Numbered from the stretch's first letter, positions 1 to 6,822 are shown. The stretch is DNA of 8,852 bases from ZC4RG30 sp964455685 (GCA_964455685.1 CAYVZE010000087.1:1-8852), one strand, 5' to 3'. Numbers and translations: made by a program. Notes: generated by a model not told the origin, from the letters alone.

Positions 1-2
1 TC

Positions 3-2132
3 CTAGTACCGCACCGTCACGCGCACGTCCGCATTGCCGCCCGCACGCGCCGCCAGCACCTGCTCTCCGGCGCGCTCGAACACCAGGTCCACATGCGCGC
101 CACCGATCTCGAGGTGGTCCACGTGCAGCCGCTCCACGCCAGGGGGAAGCTGCGGCTGCTCGATGGCCACTTCGCCGCAGCCGGCATCGATCGAGATTCC
201 CAGGCAGGCCTGCAGCAGCATGAATACGGAACCGGCCGACCAGGCCTGCGGCATGCACGCCACGGGGTAGGCGATGGGCGGTTCGCCGATGGTGCGTGGG
301 AAGCCGCAGAACAGCTCGGGCAGCCGCATGCCGAAGTGCGTGGCAGCCTCGAACACCTCCCCCAGCAGCCGCGCCACCTGCCTGCGCGCGCCATAGCGCG
401 CCATGCCGGCGGCGCACAGCGCCACGTCATGCGGCCACACTGAACCGTTGTGGTAGGACATGGGGTTGTAGCGCGGCTGGTCGGCGGCCAGCGTGCGAAC
501 GCCCCAGCCATTGTCGAAACGGGGGGAGGCGAGCTGCGCCATCACCCGCCGCGCGCGCTCCGGCGCGGGAAGTCCCACGAACAGCAGGTGGCCGGGATTG
601 GATGCGAGCACGCGGCACAGGCGTCCCCGGCCATCGCGGGCCAGGGCGTAGAAATCCAGCGCCTCGTCCCAGAAGCGCGTTTCCACCGTGTCTCGCAGGC
701 GCCCGGCGCGCGCGTGCCAGCCATCGGCCAGGCGCCGCTCGCCACGCCGCTCGGCCAGCCGGGCCATGGCCTGCAAGGCCTCGAAGGCATAGCCCTGCAC
801 CTCCACCAGCGCCACCGGGCCGGTGGCGAGGCTGCCGTCCTCGTGGAACACCGAATCCTCGCTGTCCTTCCAGCCCTGGTTGGCCAGCCCGCTGGACTTG
901 CCGCGGGCATAGGCGAGCAGGCCATCGGGGTCGGCGTCGCAGGTGGATTCGATCCACTGCGTGGCGCGCAACAGGGCCGGCCACAGCTGATCGAGGAAGG
1001 CGCGATCGCCGCTGCGCCGGAAGTACCTGCCGGCCAGCATCACGAACAGCGGGGTGGTGTCCACGCCGCCGTAGTAGAGCCCGAAGGGCACCTCGCCCAG
1101 CGCCGCCATCTCGCCCTTGCGGGTCTCGTGCATGATCTTGCCCGGTGCGGCGTCGTGGAAGGCGGAGGTTTCCCCGGCCTGCCTTTCGGCCAGGTACGCC
1201 AGCACGCCACGCGCGAGACCCGGATCCACCCACAGCGTCTGCAATGCCGTGATGATGGCATCGCGGCCGAAGGGGGTGGAGAACCACGGGATGCCCGCGT
1301 AGGGATAGCGCCCGGAGGGCAGGTCGCTGGCCAGCAGCGCGATGTCGGTGCGGGAGCGTTCCACCCAGGCGTTGAACAGCAGGCCGCTGCCGCGCAGGCG
1401 CGCGCCGGAGCGGCGGCGGGCGCGCAGCGCCCCCCGCGCCTGCACCGCGGCCCGGCGATGCCGGCGGGGCTCGGGCGCCTGCGCGTCAGGTCCCAGCTCC
1501 AGGTACAGCTCGAAGGCCTCGCCCGGTGCCAGCCAGCGCTCGAAGCGCGCCATGTCATCCCCGACCTGGGTGGGTGCTGCCGAGAATGCGATCACGGTGC
1601 GGCGGCCCACGCCGTCCAGTCCCTCGTAACGCAGCACCACCCGGTCGGCGCCGGTCTGGATGCGGGGATAGGTGCCGCGCCGCGTCCGTTCCATGCCGCG
1701 TACCTCGAACATGTCGCGGAAGTCGGCCGCGTACTCCAGCTTCAGCGGCAGGAACACCGGCAGCCGGGCGTAGTTGGTGCACGCGATGCGCTCGTGCAGG
1801 CGTCCCTGCCACAGGAAGCGCGAACGCTCGATGTGGATCATGCCCTGCGCGGCGGGGCTGTCGCCGATGGGTGGCAGCGGACGGTTGGTGAGGTGCGCCG
1901 AGAACACCACCTTGTCCTGGCTGAGCGCCGAGCTCAGCAGGGTGGGGGTGGAGCCGTCCAGGCTCAGCTTCAGGCGCGAGAGTACCCGCGTGCCGTCGTG
2001 GAACAGGCCGTCCGCCTGGTCCTCGCCATGGATATCACCGAGCGCGTCGCAGACCAGGAAGCTGTCGCCGTCCTTCAGCGAATAGCTGACCTGGCTGCTG
2101 GGCGGCAGCGTGGGCGCCATGCGCGTGGTCAT
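3..2132 (-). CDS. Glycogen-debranching-type amylo-alpha-1,6-glucosidase
   Basis: Complete 709-aa gene ending in TAG. The N-terminal part (about 10-215) looks like the beta-rich N-terminal domain of bacterial debranching enzymes, with DGLFHDGTRVLSRL at 41-54. The rest (about 250-640) resembles the six-hairpin (alpha/alpha) glucosidase domain: GIPWFSTPFGRDA at 280-292, GKIMHETRKGE at 331-341, YYGGVDTTPLF at 353-363, NQGWKDS at 418-424 and NPMSYHNGSVWPHD at 556-569. Proteins of this family hydrolyse alpha-1,6 branches of glucans; there is no 4-alpha-glucanotransferase domain like that of the eukaryotic bifunctional enzyme. No signal peptide is visible, so it is probably cytoplasmic. The start ATG overlaps the glycosyltransferase stop (ATGA), which favours this start over Met5. 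An Arg-rich, acid-free linker (11 Arg in residues 223-247) joins the two domains. The family assignment is firm; the true substrate is unknown. Confidence 0.9.
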   Translation of the reverse strand: MTTRMAPTLPPSSQVSYSLKDGDSFLVCDALGDIHGEDQADGLFHDGTRVLSRLKLSLDGSTPTLLSSALSQDKVVFSAHLTNRPLPPIGDSPAAQGMIHIERSRFLWQGRLHERIACTNYARLPVFLPLKLEYAADFRDMFEVRGMERTRRGTYPRIQTGADRVVLRYEGLDGVGRRTVIAFSAAPTQVGDDMARFERWLAPGEAFELYLELGPDAQAPEPRRHRRAAVQARGALRARRRSGARLRGSGLLFNAWVERSRTDIALLASDLPSGRYPYAGIPWFSTPFGRDAIITALQTLWVDPGLARGVLAYLAERQAGETSAFHDAAPGKIMHETRKGEMAALGEVPFGLYYGGVDTTPLFVMLAGRYFRRSGDRAFLDQLWPALLRATQWIESTCDADPDGLLAYARGKSSGLANQGWKDSEDSVFHEDGSLATGPVALVEVQGYAFEALQAMARLAERRGERRLADGWHARAGRLRDTVETRFWDEALDFYALARDGRGRLCRVLASNPGHLLFVGLPAPERARRVMAQLASPRFDNGWGVRTLAADQPRYNPMSYHNGSVWPHDVALCAAGMARYGARRQVARLLGEVFEAATHFGMRLPELFCGFPRTIGEPPIAYPVACMPQAWSAGSVFMLLQACLGISIDAGCGEVAIEQPQLPPGVERLHVDHLEIGGAHVDLVFERAGEQVLAARAGGNADVRVTVRY

Positions 2133-3220
2133 GCGCGGCGCCTGTGCACGGGCGGTTCCGCGCTTGTCCTTGCAAGCCGGGCCGTATCGGACGGGACCAG
2201 CCGACGGTAGATGTCGAGGTAGGCGCGCGCCATGGTGGTGGCGGAGAAGCGCTGCTCGAACACCCGGCGGATCGCGGCGCGGTCCAGTTCGCGCGCGCGC
2301 GCGACCGCCGCCACGGCTTGCTGCTCGCTGTTCACGATGAAGCCGGTCACCCCGGGTTCGACCACCTCGCGAACCGAGCCGCAGTCCCAGGCGATCACCG
2401 GCGTGCCGCAGGCCATGGCCTCGATCATCACCAGGCCGAAGGGCTCGGGCCAGTCGATGGGGAACAGCAGCGCGGCGGCGTTGCCGAGGAAGGCCGACTT
2501 GCGTGCGTCGTCGATCTCGCCGATGAACTCCACGCCGCCACCGCCTTCGATCATCGGCCTGATGCGTTCGCGGTAGTAGGCCGAGTCGGCCGCGTCCACC
2601 TTGGCCGCCATCTTCAGCGGCATGCCGGCGCGGCGGGCGATGTCGATTGCGCGGTCGGGCCGCTTCTCCGGCGAGATGCGGCCGAGGAAGGCGAGATAGT
2701 CTCCGGCCGGCGATTCCGGCGGCGCCAGCAGCTTCTCGGGCAGGCCGTGGTGCACGGTGCCCATCCAGTGCGCGAAGCGCAGCGGCTGGCGCTGCTGGTC
2801 CGAGATCGACACCAGCGGGAACTTCGGCCAGCGCCGGTAGGCCTCGGCCAGGCCCGCAAGGTCGAGCCGGCCGTGCAGCGTGGTCAGCGTGCGCTGCGCG
2901 ATGTCCTCGAACAGCGGGAAGTGGATCAGGTCCACGTGGAAGTGCAGCAGGTCGAACTCGCCGGCGCGCCGGCGCACCTCGTGCAGCATCGACAGGTGCA
3001 CGGCGGTGTCGGACTTCAGCGGGTCGGGATCCAGCCGCAGCGCCTGGTCTCGACAGGTCACCAGGCGTGCGCGCGTGCTGCTGTCGCCGCTGGCGAACAC
3101 GGTCACGTCGTGGCCGAGCGCGACCTGCGCATCGGCCAGGAAGGCGACGATGCGTTCGGTGCCGCCATACAGGCGCGGGGGGACGGCTTCGTAGAGAGGG
3201 GCGATGTGGGCGATGCGCAT
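2129..3220 (-). CDS. Glycosyltransferase family 4 (GT-B fold)
   Basis: 363 aa beginning MRIAHIAPLYEAVPPRLYGG. The ATG at 3220 was chosen because AAGGAG lies 7 nt upstream and the peptide starts directly with the first Rossmann strand. A longer ORF reaches 3262 but lacks such a site. The N-terminal GT-B domain has the YGGTER loop at 18-23, VTVFASGDS at 39-47, LLHFHVDLIH at 91-100 and LHGRLD at 115-120. The C-terminal donor-binding domain has FLGRISPEKRPDRAI at 178-192 and the EX7E motif between E259 and E267 (EPFGLVMIE), followed by AMACGTPVIA. The protein is probably cytosolic or peripheral at the membrane and transfers a sugar from a nucleotide donor to an unknown acceptor. It is preceded by a 20-codon ORF and overlaps the debranching gene by 4 nt, so it is the first large gene of a coupled operon. 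GT4 proteins of this PLYE..P..YGGTER type are commonly found beside debranching-enzyme genes. Confidence 0.9.
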   Translation of the reverse strand: MRIAHIAPLYEAVPPRLYGGTERIVAFLADAQVALGHDVTVFASGDSSTRARLVTCRDQALRLDPDPLKSDTAVHLSMLHEVRRRAGEFDLLHFHVDLIHFPLFEDIAQRTLTTLHGRLDLAGLAEAYRRWPKFPLVSISDQQRQPLRFAHWMGTVHHGLPEKLLAPPESPAGDYLAFLGRISPEKRPDRAIDIARRAGMPLKMAAKVDAADSAYYRERIRPMIEGGGGVEFIGEIDDARKSAFLGNAAALLFPIDWPEPFGLVMIEAMACGTPVIAWDCGSVREVVEPGVTGFIVNSEQQAVAAVARARELDRAAIRRVFEQRFSATTMARAYLDIYRRLVPSDTARLARTSAEPPVHRRRA

Positions 3221-3227
3221 GGCCACG

Positions 3228-3233
3228 CTCCTT
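3228..3233 (-). promoter_or_regulatory. Ribosome-binding site of the GT4 gene
   Basis: AAGGAG on the minus strand, seven bases before the ATG at 3220 and directly after the stop codon of the upstream 20-codon ORF. It fixes the glycosyltransferase start at 3220 rather than 3262. Confidence 0.75.
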
Positions 3234-3296
3234 TCAGCGGCAATCCGCCTGCCGGGGGCCACGCATGCCAGTGCAGCTGATCTGGCGGGTGCTCAT
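3234..3296 (-). CDS. 20-aa small ORF (leader peptide candidate)
   Basis: Small ORF encoding MSTRQISCTGMRGPRQADCR, with Cys at 8 and 19. It is preceded by an almost ideal Shine-Dalgarno (AAGGAGG at 3309-3303, six bases before ATG), the strongest ribosome-binding site in the window. Its TGA directly abuts the glycosyltransferase ribosome-binding site (TGAAAGGAG), leaving 13 nt between this stop and the next ATG. That arrangement fits a leader peptide or a small protein whose translation is coupled to the glycosyltransferase. I do not recognise the peptide. No run of one regulatory amino acid indicates a classical attenuator; Arg is the most frequent residue (4 of 20). Translation is inferred from the start context only. 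Confidence 0.55.
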   Translation of the reverse strand: MSTRQISCTGMRGPRQADCR

Positions 3297-3301
3297 GTTG
3301 G

Positions 3302-3309
3302 TCCTCCTT
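3302..3309 (-). promoter_or_regulatory. Strong Shine-Dalgarno of the small ORF
   Basis: Reads AAGGAGGA on the minus strand, matching the anti-Shine-Dalgarno over seven bases and sitting six bases before the ATG at 3296. It decides the small-ORF call. Confidence 0.7.
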
Positions 3310-3350
3310 GCATTGCGCTTGTCGGCAGCGGCGGGCCACGGGCCGGCGCT

Positions 3351-3370
3351 CGTCCGGGGAAGACCGGACG
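3351..3370 (-). repeat. Perfect 7-bp hairpin in the operon leader
   Basis: CGTCCGG at 3351-3357 pairs perfectly with CCGGACG at 3364-3370 around a six-base loop. It lies about 40 bases upstream of the small ORF's Shine-Dalgarno. No T-run follows on either strand, so it is not a typical intrinsic terminator. It could be a 5'-UTR stem or chance in GC-rich DNA. Confidence 0.4.
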
Positions 3371-3603
3371 GCATGCAAGCGGGATGGGCACGGCCAGCCT
3401 CCGCCCTGCGTGCCAGGCAGCAGGGATGACGGGAGGAAGCGGTGTACCGCGGCCGGCCGTGGGTGCCGCCGCAGGTTGCGGGCAGATGGGGATGCCGGGA
3501 AGGATTTCAAGACCGCCGGTGTGCGCCCGAACGGTCCGCGACGGCCACAGGGGAGGGGCGCGGCCGGCCGCTGCGGGATGAATTCCCTGCCACATTCTGT
3601 CAT

Positions 3604-3634
3604 TGACTCGTCACTACTGCCCGCAGTCGAGTCA
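3604..3634. repeat. Inverted repeat TGACTCG-N17-CGAGTCA
   Basis: Perfect 7-bp arms at 3604-3610 and 3628-3634, enclosing a second small inverted repeat CTGC-CC-GCAG (3617-3626). It lies in the most AT-containing part of this intergenic region, near the gap. It could be an operator half-site pair or an RNA stem. A TTGACT at 3603-3608 resembles a plus-strand -35, but no good -10 follows. Confidence 0.4.
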
Positions 3635-3712
3635 TCATTGGCCTGCGCCCGCGGCCATACCCACACCAAAGGTCCGCGCGCCGGCAGCCGCCGAGCGAGG
3701 GCGCATCGCTGG

Positions 3713-3812
3713 NNNNNNNNNNNNNNNNNNNNNNNNNNNNNNNNNNNNNNNNNNNNNNNNNNNNNNNNNNNNNNNNNNNNNNNNNNNNNNNNNNNNNNNN
3801 NNNNNNNNNNNN
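3713..3812. other. Assembly gap (100 N)
   Basis: Exactly 100 undetermined bases, the conventional filler for a scaffold gap of unknown length. The two flanks may be further apart than shown. The gap removes the start of the BNR-repeat gene. Confidence 0.97.
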
Positions 3813-3813
3813 C

Positions 3814-4800
3814 GACGACGGCAGCCGCGTGTACGCCATGCGCGGCACGAGCCTGTACGTGTCACGGGACGACGGCCTGACGTGGTCGCTGGCCAGCGAC
3901 TACTTCCAGGCCAATGTCCCGTCCGCCACCGGCGGCGTGATCGCCACTTCGGCCACCGGCCAGCGGATCCTCGTCGGCCTGCAGCCCACGGGGGGCGCGT
4001 ACCTGTCGCAGGACTGGGGCGCCAGCTGGCAGCAGCTGCCGCCGGCGTCGGTGCCCGACAATGTGTCCTATGTCGCCGTGGCGATGGCGGATTCCTCGCC
4101 GGCCATGATCCTGTCCGACGGCAATGCCGTGATCTCCACGGCGGACGGCGTGACCTGGCGGCAATACCTGCCCGGCGCCCACGTCAGCGACGTGGCCATG
4201 GATGCAGGCGGCAGCACCGGCAGGGCCTCGACGGACGACGGCAGCGACCTGCAGCTGGTATGGTCGATGGGGTCGACGAATTTTAATGCGCCGCCCGTCA
4301 TGAATGGCTCCAGCCTGGCCATGTCCGCCAACGGTCGCATCTTTGTCAGTGGTCGCGCCGACGGTCCGCCGACAGGCGTGGTCGTGTTCGACCTGGACGG
4401 TGGTGGGGGCGGCGTGTTGCTTGGCGGGGCCGGATCGTCGATCTCGGACGTCGCGATCAGCAATGACGGGCGACGGATCCTCGCGGCGGGGGCATCGGGG
4501 AGGCTGTACGCCTCGCACGGCGTGAACGCGAACTGGGATGTGTACTGGGCGGGACGGGGCACGGCCACGGACGTCACCTTCGGCGCCAGCCCGCGCGTGG
4601 CCATGTCCGGCGACGGCGAAAAGCTGTTTGCCGTGTCCGGCGAGGGCATCGCCGCGTCCATCGCCCACCGCACGGTACCCGGCGAGGACGGCTTCCTTGC
4701 CGGCCAGCGCGGCGATTCGGTCTCGTTGCAGTACATCGGCAACGGCCAGTTCATCGTGCTGAACTACACCCTCAACAACGGCAGCTTCACGATCGAATGA
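3814..4800 (+). CDS. BNR/Asp-box beta-propeller protein, 5' partial
   Basis: The reading frame is open from the gap edge, so the gene is truncated by the Ns. A GTG at 3829 and an ATG at 3838 are internal, because in-frame DDGSR precedes them. 328 residues are visible. Three Asp-box motifs of the S-x-D-x-G-x-[TS]-W type are present, counting from the first visible codon: SRDDGLTW (17-24), SQDWGASW (65-72) and STADGVTW (98-105). Later blades keep the SDVAISNDGRRILAAG...GRLYAS pattern (about 210-235). Asp-box/WD-like propellers include sialidase-fold and Ycf48-like proteins. No sialidase catalytic set is evident, so I would not call it a sialidase. Any signal peptide would lie in the gap; a secreted or cell-surface location is plausible but unseen. 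The gene ends seven bases before a strong hairpin and converges on minE. Confidence 0.8.
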   Translation, partial: DDGSRVYAMRGTSLYVSRDDGLTWSLASDYFQANVPSATGGVIATSATGQRILVGLQPTGGAYLSQDWGASWQQLPPASVPDNVSYVAVAMADSSPAMILSDGNAVISTADGVTWRQYLPGAHVSDVAMDAGGSTGRASTDDGSDLQLVWSMGSTNFNAPPVMNGSSLAMSANGRIFVSGRADGPPTGVVVFDLDGGGGGVLLGGAGSSISDVAISNDGRRILAAGASGRLYASHGVNANWDVYWAGRGTATDVTFGASPRVAMSGDGEKLFAVSGEGIAASIAHRTVPGEDGFLAGQRGDSVSLQYIGNGQFIVLNYTLNNGSFTIE

Positions 4801-4807
4801 GGCCATG

Positions 4808-4837
4808 GAATGCGGCGGGGGAAACCCCGCCGCATTC
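4808..4837. terminator. Bidirectional hairpin terminator with GAAA loop
   Basis: GAATGCGGCGGGG (4808-4820) pairs perfectly over 13 bp with CCCCGCCGCATTC (4825-4837) around a GAAA loop. It starts seven bases after the BNR gene stop and lies 68 bases beyond the minE stop, between convergent genes. The U-run is poor (ATTCT on the plus strand), but stem length and position strongly suggest a shared terminator. Confidence 0.8.
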
Positions 4838-4862
4838 TCCGGTCCGGGAGGCGGGGAGAGGA

Positions 4863-4879
4863 GGCGCCCGCCCGGCGCC
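4863..4879 (-). terminator. Possible second hairpin 3' of minE
   Basis: GGCGCC at 4863-4868 and at 4874-4879 forms a 6-bp stem with a five-base loop, 26 bases beyond the minE stop. No T-run follows. It may assist termination or mRNA protection, or be chance in GC-rich DNA. Confidence 0.3.
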
Positions 4880-4905
4880 ACGCCGCTGCCCGGGTCCCGA
4901 AGCGT

Positions 4906-5160
4906 TCAGCCGGTGTTGCCCGGCAGCGAAACGGACAGCTCCAGCACCTCGCGGCCGTCTTCGCGTTCGACGTTGACCTTCACCGCGTCGGGATCGACCT
5001 GCACGTACTTGCGGATCACTTCCAGCAGTTCACGCCGCAGCAGCGGCAGGTAGTCGGGGCCGCCGCGCGAACCGCGTTCCTGGGCGACGATGATGCGCAG
5101 CCGCTCCTTGGCCACCGAGGCCGAGGGCGGATTGCGCCGGAACAGGTCCAGGAGTCCCAT
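4906..5160 (-). CDS. minE: Cell division topological specificity factor MinE
   Basis: 84 aa, normal MinE length. MGLLDLFRR (1-9) is the amphipathic membrane-targeting N-terminus. SVAKERLRIIVAQER (14-28) is the MinD-contact helix/strand that displaces MinC and stimulates the MinD ATPase. The remainder (PDYLPLLRRELLEVIRKYV, then VKVNVEREDGREVLELSVSLP) is the topological-specificity dimer domain. MinE sweeps MinD from the membrane, causing pole-to-pole oscillation that keeps the inhibitor away from midcell. The start ATG has GGAGG seven bases upstream and lies two bases after the minD stop, so translation is probably coupled. The frame continues open upstream through minD, but that is a shadow. 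Confidence 0.97.
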   Translation of the reverse strand: MGLLDLFRRNPPSASVAKERLRIIVAQERGSRGGPDYLPLLRRELLEVIRKYVQVDPDAVKVNVEREDGREVLELSVSLPGNTG

Positions 5161-5162
5161 GG

Positions 5163-5975
5163 TCAACCTCCGAACATGCGGGCGAAGAATCCCTTCTTCG
5201 GTGCATCGACGAAACGCATGGGCAGGTCCGCGCCCAGCAGGCGCTCGACGGCGTCGCTGTAGGCCTGCGCCGCATCGCTGCTCTCGTTGAGGATCACCGG
5301 CGTGCCGGCATTGGACGAGGTGAGCACGTCGGTGGATTCGGGGATCACCCCGATCACGTCGATGCCCAGGATCTCCTTCACGTCGGCCACGCTGAGCATT
5401 TCGCCGGCGGCCACGCGGCTGGGGCTGTAGCGGGTCAGCAGCAGGTATTCCTTCACGCCGCCTTCGCCCTTTTCGGCCTTGGCGGTCTTGCTGGCCAGCA
5501 GGCCCAGGATGCGGTCGGAGTCGCGCACCGAGGAGACCTCGGGATTGACCACCACCACGGCGCGGTCGGCGTAGTACATGGCCAGGTGTGCGCCCTTCTC
5601 GATGCCCGCGGGCGAGTCGCAGATGATGTAGTCGAAGCCGTCCGCGATCAGCTCGTCGAACACCTTGCGCACGCCCTCCAGCGTCAGCGCGTCCTTGTCG
5701 CGCGTCTGGGAGGCCGCGAGGATGTACAGCGTCTCCAGCCGCTTGTCCTTGATCAGCGCCTGCTTCAGCGTGCAATCGCCCTGGATCACGTTGACGAAGT
5801 CGTACACGACCCGCCGTTCGCAGCCCATGATGAGGTCGAGGTTGCGCAGTCCGATGTCGAAGTCGATCACGGCAACCTTCTTGCCCTTGCGGGCCAGACC
5901 GCAGGAGAGGCTGGCCGAGGTGGTGGTCTTGCCGACGCCCCCCTTGCCTGAAGTCACGACGATGATTTCGGTCAC
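5163..5975 (-). CDS. minD: Septum site-determining ATPase MinD
   Basis: 270 aa, typical MinD length, from a GTG start at 5975 (MTEIIVVTSGKGG...). The frame runs open upstream, but the conserved N-terminus fixes the start. The deviant Walker A is GKGGVGKTT at 10-18, with signature Lys11 and Lys16; DFD is at 38-40 and the Walker B-like DSPAGIE at 120-126. The C-terminus KKGFFARMFGG is the amphipathic membrane-targeting helix. MinD-ATP dimers bind the inner membrane, recruit MinC to form the inhibitor, and are released by MinE-stimulated hydrolysis. The gene lies between minC (44-nt gap) and minE (2-nt gap). Only a weak GGAAG Shine-Dalgarno precedes the GTG. Confidence 0.97.
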   Translation of the reverse strand: MTEIIVVTSGKGGVGKTTTSASLSCGLARKGKKVAVIDFDIGLRNLDLIMGCERRVVYDFVNVIQGDCTLKQALIKDKRLETLYILAASQTRDKDALTLEGVRKVFDELIADGFDYIICDSPAGIEKGAHLAMYYADRAVVVVNPEVSSVRDSDRILGLLASKTAKAEKGEGGVKEYLLLTRYSPSRVAAGEMLSVADVKEILGIDVIGVIPESTDVLTSSNAGTPVILNESSDAAQAYSDAVERLLGADLPMRFVDAPKKGFFARMFGG

Positions 5976-6019
5976 TTGGTGGTTTCTTCCGTCTGGATGG
6001 GTTGATGGATCGGTCGGGG

Positions 6020-6760
6020 TCAGGCGTCGAGGCGGGCGAAGCGCAGCTCCTCTCCCGCCAGCAATGCCTGCACCGCGTGGCCGGCAAGCTCGGCCGGCAG
6101 CTGTTCGAAGACCTTGAATACGCCGGCCACGGCGACCAGCTCGGCACGGAACTCCTGCGTGAACACCCGCGCGGTGGTGTCGCCGCGCACGCCGGCCATG
6201 GCGCGGCCGCGCAGCGCGCCGTAGACATGCACGCAGCCGTCGGCCATCACCTCGGCACCGGCGCCGACGGTGCCGATGACGATGAGGTCGCGCTCGCGCG
6301 CATACACGCGCTGGCCCGAGCGCACGGTCTGGGTGTGGATCAGTGCCGGCAGGGCCTGCGGCGGGGGCGGCGGAGGCGGCGCGGGCGCCGCGGAAGGCTG
6401 GGGGCGGGCCTGTGGCGGATTCTGCGGCTTGAAGCCGGAGATCACCGGCAGGTCGACGGCCCTGGCGAGATTTGCGCTGGCAGGGCCCTCGGCCATGCCC
6501 ACCACCTTCACGCCGCCGCGCTGGATGGCGTCGATGACGCCGCGCAGCTCCTCGACGCCGGGCTCGGCCTCCAGTTCGTTCAGGTCGATGCACACCGCCG
6601 TCTGCTGGAAGAAGCGCGGTGCGATGGCCAGCTTCCCGGTCAGCTCGTCGAGGATGGTGCCCGGATCCGTGCTGCGCAGCTTCATCTGCAGCAGTCCCAC
6701 CTGGGCGTAACGGAGGTCCAGTGCCGTCTTCTGCGCGGCGGCTTCGGCGGTCGTACTCAT
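6020..6760 (-). CDS. minC: Septum site-determining protein MinC
   Basis: 246 aa. The N-terminal domain (about 14-110), which antagonises FtsZ in this family, contains TAVCIDLNEL and VIDAIQRGGVKVVGMAEG. A proline-rich linker (about 111-136, with an unbroken run of seven Pro) follows. The C-terminal beta-helix domain (about 143-246) has RSGQRVYARERDLIVIG, where RSGQ (147-150) is the motif known to contact MinD in other MinC proteins, and GALRGRAMAG (181-190). It is the first gene of minCDE. The ATG at 6760 gives the expected length, but no good Shine-Dalgarno is visible before it; TACACT at 6774-6769 is a weak -10 candidate. The long Pro tract is somewhat unusual but falls exactly in the flexible linker. 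Confidence 0.95.
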   Translation of the reverse strand: MSTTAEAAAQKTALDLRYAQVGLLQMKLRSTDPGTILDELTGKLAIAPRFFQQTAVCIDLNELEAEPGVEELRGVIDAIQRGGVKVVGMAEGPASANLARAVDLPVISGFKPQNPPQARPQPSAAPAPPPPPPPQALPALIHTQTVRSGQRVYARERDLIVIGTVGAGAEVMADGCVHVYGALRGRAMAGVRGDTTARVFTQEFRAELVAVAGVFKVFEQLPAELAGHAVQALLAGEELRFARLDA

Positions 6761-6822
6761 CGGAGCCGTGAGTGTACCGGACCCGCGCCGCCTCCGGCAG
6801 TGTGCGTGAATGCCAACAGGTG

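Larger units (their letters stand above)
3297..3712. other. Non-coding leader/upstream region
   Basis: About 415 bases between the small ORF and the assembly gap with no credible gene. Short ORFs here have arginine/proline/alanine-rich shadow-like translations and no family resemblance. It holds a 7-bp hairpin (3351-3370), two copies of CGCGGCCGGCCG (3448-3459 and 3559-3570) and a 7-bp inverted repeat (3604-3634). The promoter of the glycosyltransferase operon should lie here, but I cannot name a convincing -35/-10 pair. Confidence 0.6.

Noticed and set aside
1391..1466. Arg-rich segment of the debranching enzyme as a hidden frameshift pair
   Set aside because: Other frames give no better match, and the sequence leads smoothly into the conserved LFNAWVERSRTD, so it is most likely a genuine basic linker.
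450..2210. 586-aa open frame on the plus strand
   Set aside because: It is antisense to the clearly homologous debranching enzyme. Its translation is rich in Ala/Gly/Arg/His/Gln with no motifs, a typical GC-rich shadow.
2144..3280. 378-aa open frame on the plus strand
   Set aside because: Antisense shadow of the GT4 gene. No recognisable fold; the minus-strand frame has the EX7E motif and a good ribosome-binding site.
3293..3595. 100-aa minus-strand ORF beginning MWQGIHPAAAG
   Set aside because: The composition is Pro/Ala/Gly/Arg-rich without motifs, no Shine-Dalgarno was seen, and it overlaps the better-supported small ORF start region.
3574..3600. Possible sigma-54 site (TGGCAGGGAATTCAT on the minus strand)
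   Set aside because: The -24 half looks fair, but the GC of the -12 element is missing at the required spacing.
4906..6228. MinE frame extended upstream to 440 aa
   Set aside because: It runs out of frame through minD. MinE's conserved MGLLDLF start and its GGAGG site place the start at 5160.
5163..6593. MinD frame extended upstream to 476 aa
   Set aside because: The extension is low-complexity Arg/Ala sequence overlapping minC. The conserved MinD N-terminus starts at the GTG at 5975.
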